Shown here: positions 1 to 9,989 of the stretch, piece after piece
Position numbering within the stretch: position 1 is the first letter of the stretch
Layout: the number at the start of each line of letters is the position of its first letter
Assembly (NCBI RefSeq): GCF_901000735.1
Contig: NC_081550.1
Span: 10,062,716-10,126,715 of the forward strand
Direction: 5' to 3'
Length of the DNA stretch: 64,000 nt
From: Corylus avellana
Lineage: Eukaryota > Streptophyta > Magnoliopsida > Fagales > Betulaceae
Made by a program: the position numbers and the translations under genes
The notes under the pieces: generated by a model
Database searches by the model: none
Told to the model about the DNA's origin: nothing
The model's input: only the letters and a program-made list of their open reading frames with translations

Positions 1-168
1 CTTCTCTAGCCACACCCGATCCCACAAGCAAATTTATGGTCAGAAACAATAAATTAACCAAAAATCGAGTGGTAATTATAATTGTAGTTTTCAAGCTTGG
101 GTGATGAATTTTCAAACAAATGGTGGCAGATAATAATCATAGGTGTTGGTACAGTTTCCTGTATGGTA

Positions 169-401
169 TATCAATTGAACTGAATTCCTCTCAATGTGAG
201 GGTTGCTTGTATTATATAGGGATTGTATAGCTAATTACAGGCTGTATCTCAACGATTATAGCAATCTAGGAGAACAAATATAGTAACTAAAATCTACCTA
301 TTAATTACAAGATACTATAGCTATAATACAAAAATATGTCATAACTAGAGAGACTAATTATGGCTAAATATATATGATACATATGCCGTATCTAACTCAC
401 A
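169..401 (-). repeat. 3' LTR of the Copia element
   Basis: 233 bp, same length as 4953-5185 and about 92% identical by eye. Its plus-strand left end is TATCA where the partner has TGTCA. A polypurine tract follows at 402-412 when read on the minus strand. Confidence 0.9.
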
Positions 402-596
402 TCTCCCCTCAAATTGATGTTGGTCGATCAAGAAGCATCAATTTGCTCACAAGGAACTGATGACGCTGTCGTGTCATGACCTGGGTGAAAACGTCAGCTA
501 TCTGGAGATTAGTGGGAACATGAGGAAGAGAGATAACACGAGTGTCCAAGGCTTGCCAAATAGAATGACAGTCTACCTCAATATGCTTCGTACATT

Positions 597-3500
597 CTAA
601 ACAGGATTAACAGTTATTTGAATGGCACTAGTATTATCAGCATGAAGGAGAGTAGAATCAGATTGAGAAAAACCAAGCTCAGCCAGAAGCCCACGAAGCC
701 AGACAACCTTAGAACAAGCAGCAGACATTGCCCTGTATTCGGATTCAGAAGATGATTTAGAAACGTGAGCGTGTTTCTTACTCTTCCAAGAAATCAAAGA
801 ATCACCAAGAAACATACACCAACCTATGACAGACCGCCGAGTATCAAGACATCCGACCCAATCCGCATCACTATAAGCAATAAGGCGAAGAAGAGAGCCG
901 GTTGGAAAGAACAACCCATGGCCAGGTAACCCCTGACGATATCAAATGATACAGCAAACAACAGCTAAATGAAGATGGCGTGGAATTTGCATAAACTGGC
1001 TAATCTGCTGGATAGCGAAGGAAATATCAGGCCGAGTAATAGTCAAATAGTTCAAGCTGCCTACCAACTGTCGAAACACAGTAGGATCAGAAAGAAGATC
1101 ACCCTCCTCACTTCGATATTTCACATTAACCTCCATAGGAGTATCCACTGAAGAAGAATCCTAAAGACCAGCGAGGCTAATCAAGTCTTGGGTATATTTG
1201 TGTTGATTCAAGAATATACCTGAAGAATCAGTGTGCACCTCCAACCCCAAAAAATAGGTAAGAAGAACAAGGTCTTTCATATGAAAAGAAGCCTGAAGAT
1301 TCTGCTTGAGATGGGTAGTCAAACTGGAGTCCGTGCTAGTAATGACAATATCATCCACATACACAAGTAAAAGAACGAGACCAATCGGAGTCTTGCAAAG
1401 GAACAAAGAGGAGTCATATTGGCTTTGGACTAAGGAGAGCGAAGCAGAGTAGACCTGAATTTTTCAAACCATGCCCGAGGAGCCTGTTTTAAGCCATAGA
1501 GAGACGGCTTTAACTTACACACGGTTATAGATGGAGAAGAAAACAAACGCAGAGAAGGAGTCATGTAAATATCCTCTTTGAGATCACCATGAAGAAAATC
1601 ATTTTTGACGTCCATCTAGTGAAGTGGCCAGCCTTGGGAGACGGCAATAGAAATAACTGTACGCATTGTGGTCATCTTTGCCACTGGAGCAAATGTCTCC
1701 TCATAGTCCACCCCATATTCTTGCATGTTCCCAAGAGCAACTAATCGTGCCTTATACCGATCCAAAGTCCCATAAGAGCGAAGCTTAATCGAGTAAACCC
1801 ATTTACAACTGATGGCTTTAACATTAGAGGGGCAAGGAACCACGTCCCATGTATGATTGTCCTGGAGAGCCTGAAGTTCCTCATCCATCACTTTCCACCA
1901 ACATTCATATTTAACAACCTCGGAAAAGCATGTAGGGATGGAAATAGAAGACAAAGTAGCATTAAAAGATGTGTGGGAAAAACCATAACGATCAGGAGGA
2001 CGTGATATTCGGGCAGATCGTCGAGGACTAGACTTAGGAACTGTCTCAGATGGCGGGTCAATATGAGGAGAAGTTGTGGAAGCAGTTTCAGATGAAAGGT
2101 CAGTCTCGGGAAGGGGCAAAGTTGGTAGATGTCGAGTATACACAATTCTAGGTTTGAATCATTCAGGTAGAGGAGGCAATTCATCAAAACAAGGTAGAAT
2201 ACTAATCTTAGTCAATGATGCAACATGTGTAGAAAAGAAACATTGATTCTCAAAGAAAACAACATTACGAGATATACGAAATTTGTTAGAACAAGGATNN
2301 NNNNNNNNNNNNNNNNNNNNNNNNNNNNNNNNNNNNNNNNNNNNNNNNNNNNNNNNNNNNNNNNNNNNNNNNNNNNNNNNNNNNNNNNNNNNNNNNNNAG
2401 GACCTCAGATTTGGCCCGAAGAATATAGACCCAAGTATACCAACTGAAATCATCTATGAATGTCACAAAATATTTATATCGAGCATGAGAAATTACAGGA
2501 GAAATGCCCCATACATCACTATGCACAATATCAAAGCATTTTGCAACACGACTACCATGAGAAGAAAATGAAAGAGTCTTACTCTTACCAAGTTTGCATA
2601 CAGAACAGTCAAATGAAAAATTTTTAGAAACTCATTCTTTATTGCCTAACAAATCAGAATTTAACATATGAGATAGAATAACAGAGTTCGGATGACCCAA
2701 ACGTTTGTGCCATACTTCGTTCGAAGTGTTAACTATCCTACAAGCCAAAGATAAACAACTAGGAATTGAAAAGTGCAGTGGAAATAGTCTGCCAACTTTA
2801 GGCCCCTTCGTGAGTATCTTCCCCGACTCTTTATCCTACACAAGACAACCATCACGAGAGAAATGGACATCACAGTTTTCTTCAACTAACTGGCCAATGG
2901 AAATAAGACTATTAGAAAGTCCAGGAGATACATAAACATCTATGAATGAAGGATTAATATCTCCTACTTCATTAATATCTAAATGACTCCCATTAGCTAC
3001 TTGAATATGGGAGGAACCATGATATGGACGAACATTGCAAAGAGTATTAGACGATCTGGTCATATGATTGAATGCAACAGAATCAATAAGCCAAGACTTA
3101 TACAAAATAGTACCATTACCTTGGAGCCCTAAGGCGGAAAAGGCTAACATAATCATTTGCTGGACCATTTCAGGAGTAAGAGCAGTTGATCCGGCCACAG
3201 AAGAAGAAACTGAGGACATCATTGGAGCAGAAGAGGTGTTCACCGCAGCCTGAGAGGCGGTAGCTTGACGATTCTGAGGCCAAGCGGGACATTCTTTGAT
3301 AAAGTGGCCCTATTTCTTATAGTAGTTGCAAGATTTCTTTGCACAGTTGGCGGCAATATGACCATACTCCTTGTAGCTGAAACACTGGACCTTGCGCATA
3401 TCCTTACCCTTCCATTTTCCCATAGGTTGCATAGGCTACTAGATTCGGGTTGGAATCTTGCTAGAATGTAGCCTGTGTGAGAAGACGCTGTTCTTCGCAA

Positions 3501-4070
3501 AGTAATTCTCCAAAACAAACATCCAAAGATGGAGAAGGATCCCGGTTCATTAAATTTGAGTGTGTAACCTCAAACTCGGAGCGCAATTTCATCAAGAATT
3601 GATCTCTCTTGCTTTGCTGATGAACAATCTGAACATCAAAGAGAGATGCAGCAGGTACCTTCGCATAAACCATATCAGAAAATTCTCCCCACAAATTCTG
3701 AAAACTAAAAAAATACTCCGGAATGGAGAGATTGCCTTGAGTGTAACTAGCAATCTCATATTCCAACTGAAAACGGCGTGCAGTATTGTCCTGGTGATAA
3801 ACCTTCAGCAAATACTCCCACATGGTCTTCGCAGTCTTATAGGGCCTCAGATTGAGCACAATAAGAGGATCAACAGACCTTAAGATCTAGGACATCACAA
3901 TGCATCCTTGACCTTCCACTTATCCAATTCCTTAGTCTCCGTAGGAGCTAGATCGCTATTGTCAATATGGCCCCACAACTCTTTTCCCGTAACAAACAAT
4001 TGAAACTAGAATTCCCAAGCAGAATAGTTTTTTTCTAGTAAAACAGACCCCAAAAGTCTCTCTAGAAGAC
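597..4070 (-). pseudogene. Copia gag-pol polyprotein, disrupted
   Basis: Read right to left: gag (4070-3461, with YKTAKTMWEYLLKVYHQ), a CCHC region near 3420-3290, protease/pre-integrase remnant (3243-2836), integrase core start (2526-2400, YFVTFIDDFSWYTWVY) running into a 100-N gap, reverse transcriptase (2143-1161, with [21 protein letters not shown] and catalytic YVDD), and RNase H (914-597, YSDADWVGC and SESEYRAMS). A TAG stop replaces the usual Gln before [12 protein letters not shown] (1616-1618). Frame changes occur near 1420, 1150, 930 and in gag near 3880-4030. The RNase H end lies in another frame near 540-600. No single functional polyprotein is possible. Confidence 0.9.
2299..2398. 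other. Assembly gap (100 N)
   Basis: Exactly 100 N within the integrase region of the Copia element. A round 100 usually means unknown true length. Confidence 0.99.
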
Positions 4071-4385
4071 ATGATGAAATAAAAAATCAGAAATTATAAC
4101 ACCTGATAAAGGAGTAACAGGCCACCAGATCTGTTGGACAGCAAGCCCAAGTCCACACAAGTCAAACAGCACCAAACAACAACCAGCCCAAGCCTAGCAA
4201 GTCCAAGTCCACATAGCACCAAACAACAAGCCCAAGTCCATGCAGCCCAACCTGAATAGCAAGTCCACGCAGCCCAAGCCCAGCAAGCCCAAAGTCCACA
4301 CTCACCGCACCAAACAACACCAAATACCAAGTCCGTGCAATCAGTAAGCCACCCAAAAATCGTCGAACAACAACCCAAGTCCTCT

Positions 4386-4660
4386 AGAAATCATCGGCAG
4401 CCCCAATGCCTCCACGCCGACAACCCCAACTCCTTTAGAAATCGCTTGCAACCCCAATGCCTCCATGCCGACAGACCCAACTCCTTTAGAAATCGCTTGC
4501 AGCCCCAATGCCTCCACGCCGACAGACCCAACTCCTTTAGAAATCGCTTGCAGCCCCAATGCCTCCACGCCGACAGACCCAACTCCTTTAGACATCGCTT
4601 GCTGCCCCAATGCCTCCACGTCGACAGCCCCAAAGCCTCTACGCCGACAACCCCAACTCC
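4386..4660. repeat. 51-bp minisatellite in the Copia leader
   Basis: The AACTCCTTTAGA motif recurs at 4428, 4479, 4530 and 4581, exactly 51 bp apart, with a decayed unit at about 4655. It lies between the primer site and gag. Because 51 is divisible by three the array is open in several frames on both strands. To its left, 4130-4330 is a looser array of AAGTCCAC and CAGCCCAA words. Confidence 0.85.
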
Positions 4661-4939
4661 TCCAGAAATCACTGACAGCCACTCCAAGACTACTCTGGCA
4701 AGGAATAGCAACCACAAGACTTACCGACAACCTCCACAAAGTCTGCCGATAGCCACTAAGGAGAAATTTCAGTAAAAATAAATTCCCTACCCACAACAGA
4801 AACTGCCGAATAGCAGTTTAGAACCCTCACCAGAATTATCCACAACTTTCCCTGAAGTTACTGATAGCCAAATAGACCAATAGCTCAGTCCCAACCCAAC
4901 TCAAAAAACTCGAATCACAACCCTAATTTAGATGATTTT

Positions 4940-4952
4940 GGCTTTGATACCT
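4940..4952 (-). other. Primer-binding site (tRNA-iMet type) of the Copia element
   Basis: The minus strand reads AGGTATCAAAGCC, two changes from the common plant Copia primer site TGGTATCAGAGCC, with no spacer to the 5' LTR. This fixes the direction of the element. Confidence 0.8.
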
Positions 4953-5185
4953 TGTCAATTGAACTGAATACCTCTCAATGTGAGGGTATCTTGTATTATA
5001 TAGGAATTGTATAGCTAATTATAGGATGTATCTCAGCGATTATAGTAATCTAGGAGAACAAATAAGGTAACTAAAATCCACCTATTAATTATAAGATACT
5101 ATAGCTATAATACAAAAACATGCCATAACTAGAGAGACTAATTATGGCTAAATATATATGATATATATGCCGTATCTGACTGACA
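4953..5185 (-). repeat. 5' LTR of the Copia element
   Basis: 233 bp with intact TGTCA...TGACA ends. The primer-binding site lies directly against its left edge. Confidence 0.9.
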
Positions 5186-6658
5186 TGGTGGACCCAAGGG
5201 TAAATGGGGGATTCTTTCTTGTTTGCTTTCCTTTGATCCAGTAAAAAAGAACACACGTCAAGAGGATGCACTAGGTGGTGGCCAGAGCGTTCCTCCTCCA
5301 ATGCCTAAGTCAGTGACTATTTGAGCTTAGTATAGTGTTTAGTTCAATTTGTCTCCATACCTGTGGCATATGAACCCTTTTATAGCTAGGTCCCTTGGAG
5401 ATGGTAATGATGACCGGGCAGAGGATCCGAGATGTTACGGTCCCTTGGCCGTTATGTTTGATGAGAGATCATCCTTGCCATTGGTGTCATTCCGAGGATG
5501 GTGAGTGGCGGATATCGTGGGTGGCGTGATCATGGGAATGATGCATAACCGTCGATGGCATTTAAGGGTATGTCAGTACTGACCCAACAAGTATGCCACA
5601 ATCAAGCTACTAGTGTGACTGGCGCATATCTAGCCCGCAACTCTCGTCTTCTCACATTAAGTATACCGTTGATTGTGCAAACCGAGTGGACGTAGTCTTC
5701 CGAGAGTGTGGGTTTGGCAAAATGACTTTTTTCCCTACTTCCGAAGCCAGGTTACTTCTTCGCAAGCCCATATGAAGGAGCTAGGCTTTTATCTGGGCAA
5801 GTGGGCTCCTGACCGGATTGTCGGATACCCGGCCCAGTGACTTTAGGATAAAATATGGTGTAACAACAGGCTTCTATATTTCGTCTATATCTTTGACAAC
5901 ATCAAGAAAACAAACATAAAATGGACATTGTCCTTGAATCAAATTTGGTTTTCTCTATAAAAACAAAAGGAAATGAGAAACAGTTCCACCTTGTTCTAGG
6001 AATGTCTCGTTAGAGCCAATAACAAAAAAAGAAAGGAGATTATAAGAAAATGTTTAGTTATAGACAATAACTTATTCTTCGAATTCTGCAAGGGTAACCC
6101 CTTCAATAACCTTGGCATTTGGAGCAAACAATTCATTAAAAGTATAAGCCAAAAGTGTTTAGGGACAAATTTAAAGAACAATTTGTAAAGTATAACCAAA
6201 GATGTTAGGGAACCAGTGGATTTTGGAAAAAAAATCTTCAAAATTAAGTCTCCTACCAGGCCTTTCCTAAAATTCTTGATAGGCAAATGGGACACATAAA
6301 TTCTCGTAGCATGACATAATAGTTGCCTTATCCAAAAAAAAAAAAAAAAAAAAATCACCAGTGGACTAGACTTCAAAAAGAGATGATTATTCATGACATA
6401 ATACTTGCCTTATCATTAAAAAATGAACATATATAGTTCACAACTTTCCATCACAAGAAAAACTTTTTCAACTCAAAATACCTTTCAAAATTATTAGCAA
6501 ACATATCCAGTAGTTTTCCTGAATAATGTTTTCAACGGAAAACGTTTTACTATCAGAAAAAGTTTTATGTTGAAACAAGCGGAAGCTAAATAAAATCCAA
6601 ACGAAAATATTACATAAAGCATCTAGAAACAAAGAAAAAAAAAATTGCTTAATAATAA

Positions 6659-7131
6659 GGGTTAACTACTTTTTTAGTACCTTGGTTTACACTTTTTTAT
6701 TTTTCCCCACTATGTTTGCAAAACAGCAAAATTGATACCTCCATTTTTTCCATCAGTCTAAATTGACGGAAATCTAAGTCATCGACACTTGTCACTCGGT
6801 AAGCCCAACATCTGTCCTAGTTACACATTGAACTTGATTTCTCCTCACCTTCTGGCCACATCATCCATCCTCATTCCTCATCTTCTTCAAACCCGACCTC
6901 CCTACCCATTTACCCCTAAAATCGCATGAACCCTAGAATGCTACACAGTCAGTTCGTTCGCTACAACCAGAATCGAGCTTAAATCAAATTCATGTCGCGA
7001 TATTACTGGATATGACGTAGATTTCCGTCTATTTAGTCTGGCAGAAAAAACCTCTTATCGATTTTGCTATTTCCCATAGGTCAGGTATTAGATTTTACTG
7101 TTTTGAAAACATAGAGGGAAAAAAATAAAAA
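6659..7131. repeat. Foldback (MITE-like) element in intron 1 of pseudo-DUR3-C
   Basis: Left end (TTTTTTATTTTTCCCC...ATGTTTGCAAAACAGCAAAAT) and right end (TTTTACTGTTTTGAAAACATAGAGGG...) are imperfect inverted repeats. It is absent from the matching place in introns A and B. A second CCCC-rich foldback-like piece follows at 7135-7352 and runs into the gap. Confidence 0.6.
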
Positions 7132-7352
7132 AAGGGGAAAAATATAAAAAATCCCCCCAAACTATGAGCCATTTTCGATTAGCCCCCTAATGTTCCAAAA
7201 GTGATAAAGTAGCCCCAAAACTACCAAACTATTGCAGTTTGGCCACTCCGTTAGTCAAAACCGTCAGTTTGGATGGAAACTGTAAAACGACGTTATTTTG
7301 TTACAGGTAAGTTACTACAATGCCCTTTTATGAAAAAAAAAAATGGGAGAAA

Positions 7353-7452
7353 NNNNNNNNNNNNNNNNNNNNNNNNNNNNNNNNNNNNNNNNNNNNNNNN
7401 NNNNNNNNNNNNNNNNNNNNNNNNNNNNNNNNNNNNNNNNNNNNNNNNNNNN
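7353..7452. other. Assembly gap (100 N)
   Basis: Exactly 100 N inside intron 1 of pseudo-DUR3-C. Sequence to its right (from 7453) matches intron 1 of copies A and B (about 32113), so the gap lies at the edge of an inserted repeat. Confidence 0.99.
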
Positions 7453-8437
7453 TCAATCCCAATAAAATTCCTAAAATACCCTGATTTATTTTGCGAAAAA
7501 AGAAAGAAAAAAATTGCAAAGATTAAGGCGTTGGTCCTAAGTTAACGGTATTTGCAAAAATACTCATGCCTCAATCTTTGCAAAAAAAAAGGTATTTTGG
7601 AAATTTCGTTGGAATTTAACGGAAATTTCTAATGGATGGGAGACATTGAAAAAAAATAAAAGCTCGATACACTAAATTGAGAGGTTTTGAACTTTATGAG
7701 AGACCTTTCAAAAAGAGTTATAATTTAAAGAAGGTAAATGAAGTAGCACCTATCGAGTGTTATAATTTAAAGAAGGTAAAAGAGTTATAATTTAATACCA
7801 GTGAACCGAAAACTTAGTAGCACCTATCGAGAACTTAATTCAAACGTGTTTTAGGCTTAGTTTTTCATGATGTGGATGCATTTCATGTTGAGTCCAAGTT
7901 ATTATTTTTGACTTATTCAAAGTGGTTGTTAGCTGTTGCATTCCATGTAGGAAAAAATTGGTTGTTCATATACATTGGATTTGTTGCTAATTTTTAGGTA
8001 GCGGAGATGGTGGGTTATCATCTACTTAAATAAGGGCCCGTTTGGTTTACGAAATGGGTATTCCATTAGGAAAATGCATAGCTATTACTTAGAATAGAAA
8101 ATGGTGGAATGAAATAATTATTCTTATTCCTTAGTTTGGTAACAACAACACATATGTTTAGGCAAATACATAAATTAGTGTGTATAGTCAACCAAACACT
8201 AAATATTGAGTTTGTGGGAGAAAAGAAAAAAAGAAAAAACAATTATGGAAAAGATAAGGCATACCCACCAGGAGAGATGTGAAAACAGTGAAGAAGGATA
8301 ACAGAGTACCCAACAACTTGATTAAGCACTGGCTTCCCATCAAAGAAATTGCTCTGTCTGACGTAGCCACCCTGAGAGAGATGATAGTAGTTGCCTGAGA
8401 ATCCCAAACGTGGACACTGCGATTGAGATGTAGCCAT

Positions 8438-8935
8438 CAAGAAACTGAGGGAGCCGACTGCAATATCTATTGCTCTCTCATGTTGGTTCCAAATCCATGG
8501 GCAATAAGAAAGGTTTGGAAAGTTGGAACCAATGAAATTCTAAGTCAAACTAAGAAGGTATCTATCTCTTTCTCTTGAATTAGGATAAATGAACTGAAGA
8601 ATATTCAGTTAGTATATGAATATCCAGTTAGTTATATTTGATGATTATTTTTGTCATCTCAAAAAGTAAAAATATAAAATTAACCTTCTAATATAACTAA
8701 CCAGAGGTTATCCAGTTCACATGAAATGGAGAGAATCTTGTACCTCGTAAGTATGACAGGAATACTTTAAGTCAAACTACCCGCACTTTGCATAGGGCCT
8801 ATTTCATCCATAAAACCCAATTATGGGCAAGCCCAATAGGCCTAATGATAACTCTGATGATCATTGGTCACATTTGCTATGCTAAACTTGAGAATGGAAC
8901 AATGGTATTGCTTGTAGAACTAATCCTAATCCTAA
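8438..8935. other. 5' flank of pseudo-DUR3-C
   Basis: 8438-8575 and 8761-8880 align with sequence upstream of DUR3-A (from 34246) and DUR3-B (from 43397), including the CCCAATTATGGGCAAG stretch. 8575-8760 has no counterpart. No gene seen. Confidence 0.6.
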
Positions 8936-9314
8936 TGTTGGAAATAATTTTAGATTGTGCACAAATTTACATTGGTATAAAATAATTACAATATGAAAAT
9001 TAACATTCTAATAAATAAAATAAAAGAGATGAAAAGTAGAGTATAGAAATATCTCACAATATGCTATAGAATCACGCAAGAGCGTTGTCCTTAAAGGTTG
9101 ATTCGTGCCTCCCGGAGTGAATAACGCGGTGCGATCAGATCCTTTGACACGCAACCTCCCAAAATTAGACTATAGTGTCTACCTTCGTTAAGGACGCACT
9201 TCCAATAATGAAGAGTAATAGAACAACCCTTTGATCTTATTGATAAAAAATCACATAGAGAAAATACAATGAATAGAACACAATAGGTGGGCATAGCCAC
9301 TAAATCTATCAAGA

Positions 9315-9315
9315 G

Positions 9316-9366
<51 letters not shown>
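9315..9366. repeat. (TA)n(GT)n microsatellite
   Basis: An uninterrupted TA run (9316-9327) followed by about 19 GT units, inside the LTR of the decayed Copia element. Confidence 0.97.
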
Positions 9367-9367
<1 letters not shown>

Positions 9368-9989
9368 CTTTTCCTTCTCAAACTTAATATTAAAAAATAT
9401 ATTCGTGGGATGTTGAGAATACTCTTTTTTATAGAAGTGGTATGCTGATTTTTCTTTTAAACTATGTAATAAATACAAACGGTCATAAAAGTAATATCAT
9501 TGAAAGGTTGTAAATAAAAAAGTAGAATTAGTCAATAGCTTGTAAATAAAAAATTTAATGATTGAAAGGTTAAAAGAAAAATCAATGCTTGTAAAATGTT
9601 TTAATGACTAAATGGTTTGTAAACAATATTAATGTCCAAACCGTTATAAACCAAAATGGTTAAAGCTATTTTTATTTCTCATAAAAACTCATGAAGATAA
9701 TATCAAATGATAAAACGGTTTCAAAGGATTGAAAAATGAATGTTTGTAGCACATATTACGACAATCCCCCACATGTTACAAACATTAAAATAAAATGAGA
9801 TTGAAAGCATGAATCGATGTGGTACCCAAAGGTTTTAACCACACCTAGGATAAATAAGTAGGAACTTAATAAATCGTGGTAGAGTTAAACTCTTTTAACC
9901 AAATTCACAAGTTGACCAAACTTATCACCCACATAACTTTCTCAAAAAGAAATCAAATCAAAGAAATTTGGGTTGTTCTATAGCGGGTT

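Larger units (their letters stand above)
169..5185 (-). mobile_element. Ty1/Copia retrotransposon, full length but defective
   Basis: Two 233-bp LTRs (169-401 and 4953-5185) bound the element. The right one has perfect TGTCA/TGACA ends. Target duplication TGGTA (164-168) / TGGTG (5186-5190). On the minus strand a tRNA-iMet-type primer site abuts the right LTR (4940-4952), and a purine tract (complement of 402-412) abuts the left LTR, so transcription runs right to left. By eye the LTRs differ at about 18 of 233 sites, mostly transitions, so the insertion is not recent. Gag, zinc knuckle, integrase, reverse transcriptase and RNase H remnants follow in Copia order. It sits inside an older solo LTR within intron 1 of pseudo-DUR3-C. 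Confidence 0.93.
144..5865. mobile_element. Solo LTR (~700 bp) split by a nested Copia element
   Basis: The element's own sequence is 144-168 plus 5191-5865. It starts TGTTGGTACAG and ends GGTGTAACA, giving TGTT/AACA ends. The flanks are ATAGG (139-143) and ACAGG (5866-5870), a 5-bp target duplication with one change. Removing it restores intron 1 of DUR3 as seen in copies A and B (near 31170). No coding capacity or second LTR is present, so a solo LTR left by LTR-LTR recombination is the simplest reading. Orientation and superfamily cannot be decided. Confidence 0.75.
1..8437 (-). pseudogene. DUR3: Third DUR3 copy (C), broken urea symporter gene, 5' part only
   Basis: Exon 1 is 8269-8437 (ATG at 8437 reading left) and encodes the same MATSQSQC start as the two intact copies. 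It lacks 14 nt near 8296 relative to them, which shifts the frame in the first membrane segment (GYSVIL then LHCFH). Conserved CVRQSS has become YVRQSN. Exon 2 begins at 15-1 (VWLEK), but the acceptor AG before it is GG (bases 16-18), so splicing should fail. Intron 1 lies between and was enlarged by an LTR element nest (144-5865), foldback repeats and a gap; its remaining sequence (5866-6650 and 7453-8268) aligns with intron 1 of copies A and B. Exons 2 (rest) to 9 would lie left of base 1 and are unseen. Upstream similarity to A and B continues to about 8880, with an unmatched ~190-bp insert near 8575-8760. Pseudogene status rests on two independent lesions. Confidence 0.88.

Noticed and set aside
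4335..4796. Long repetitive frames on both strands (146 and 151 aa) taken as proline- or glycine-rich proteins
   Set aside because: They arise from the 51-bp minisatellite whose period is a multiple of three, within a retrotransposon leader.
9251..9478. Frame with a Thr-His repeat
   Set aside because: Translation of the GT microsatellite inside an LTR.
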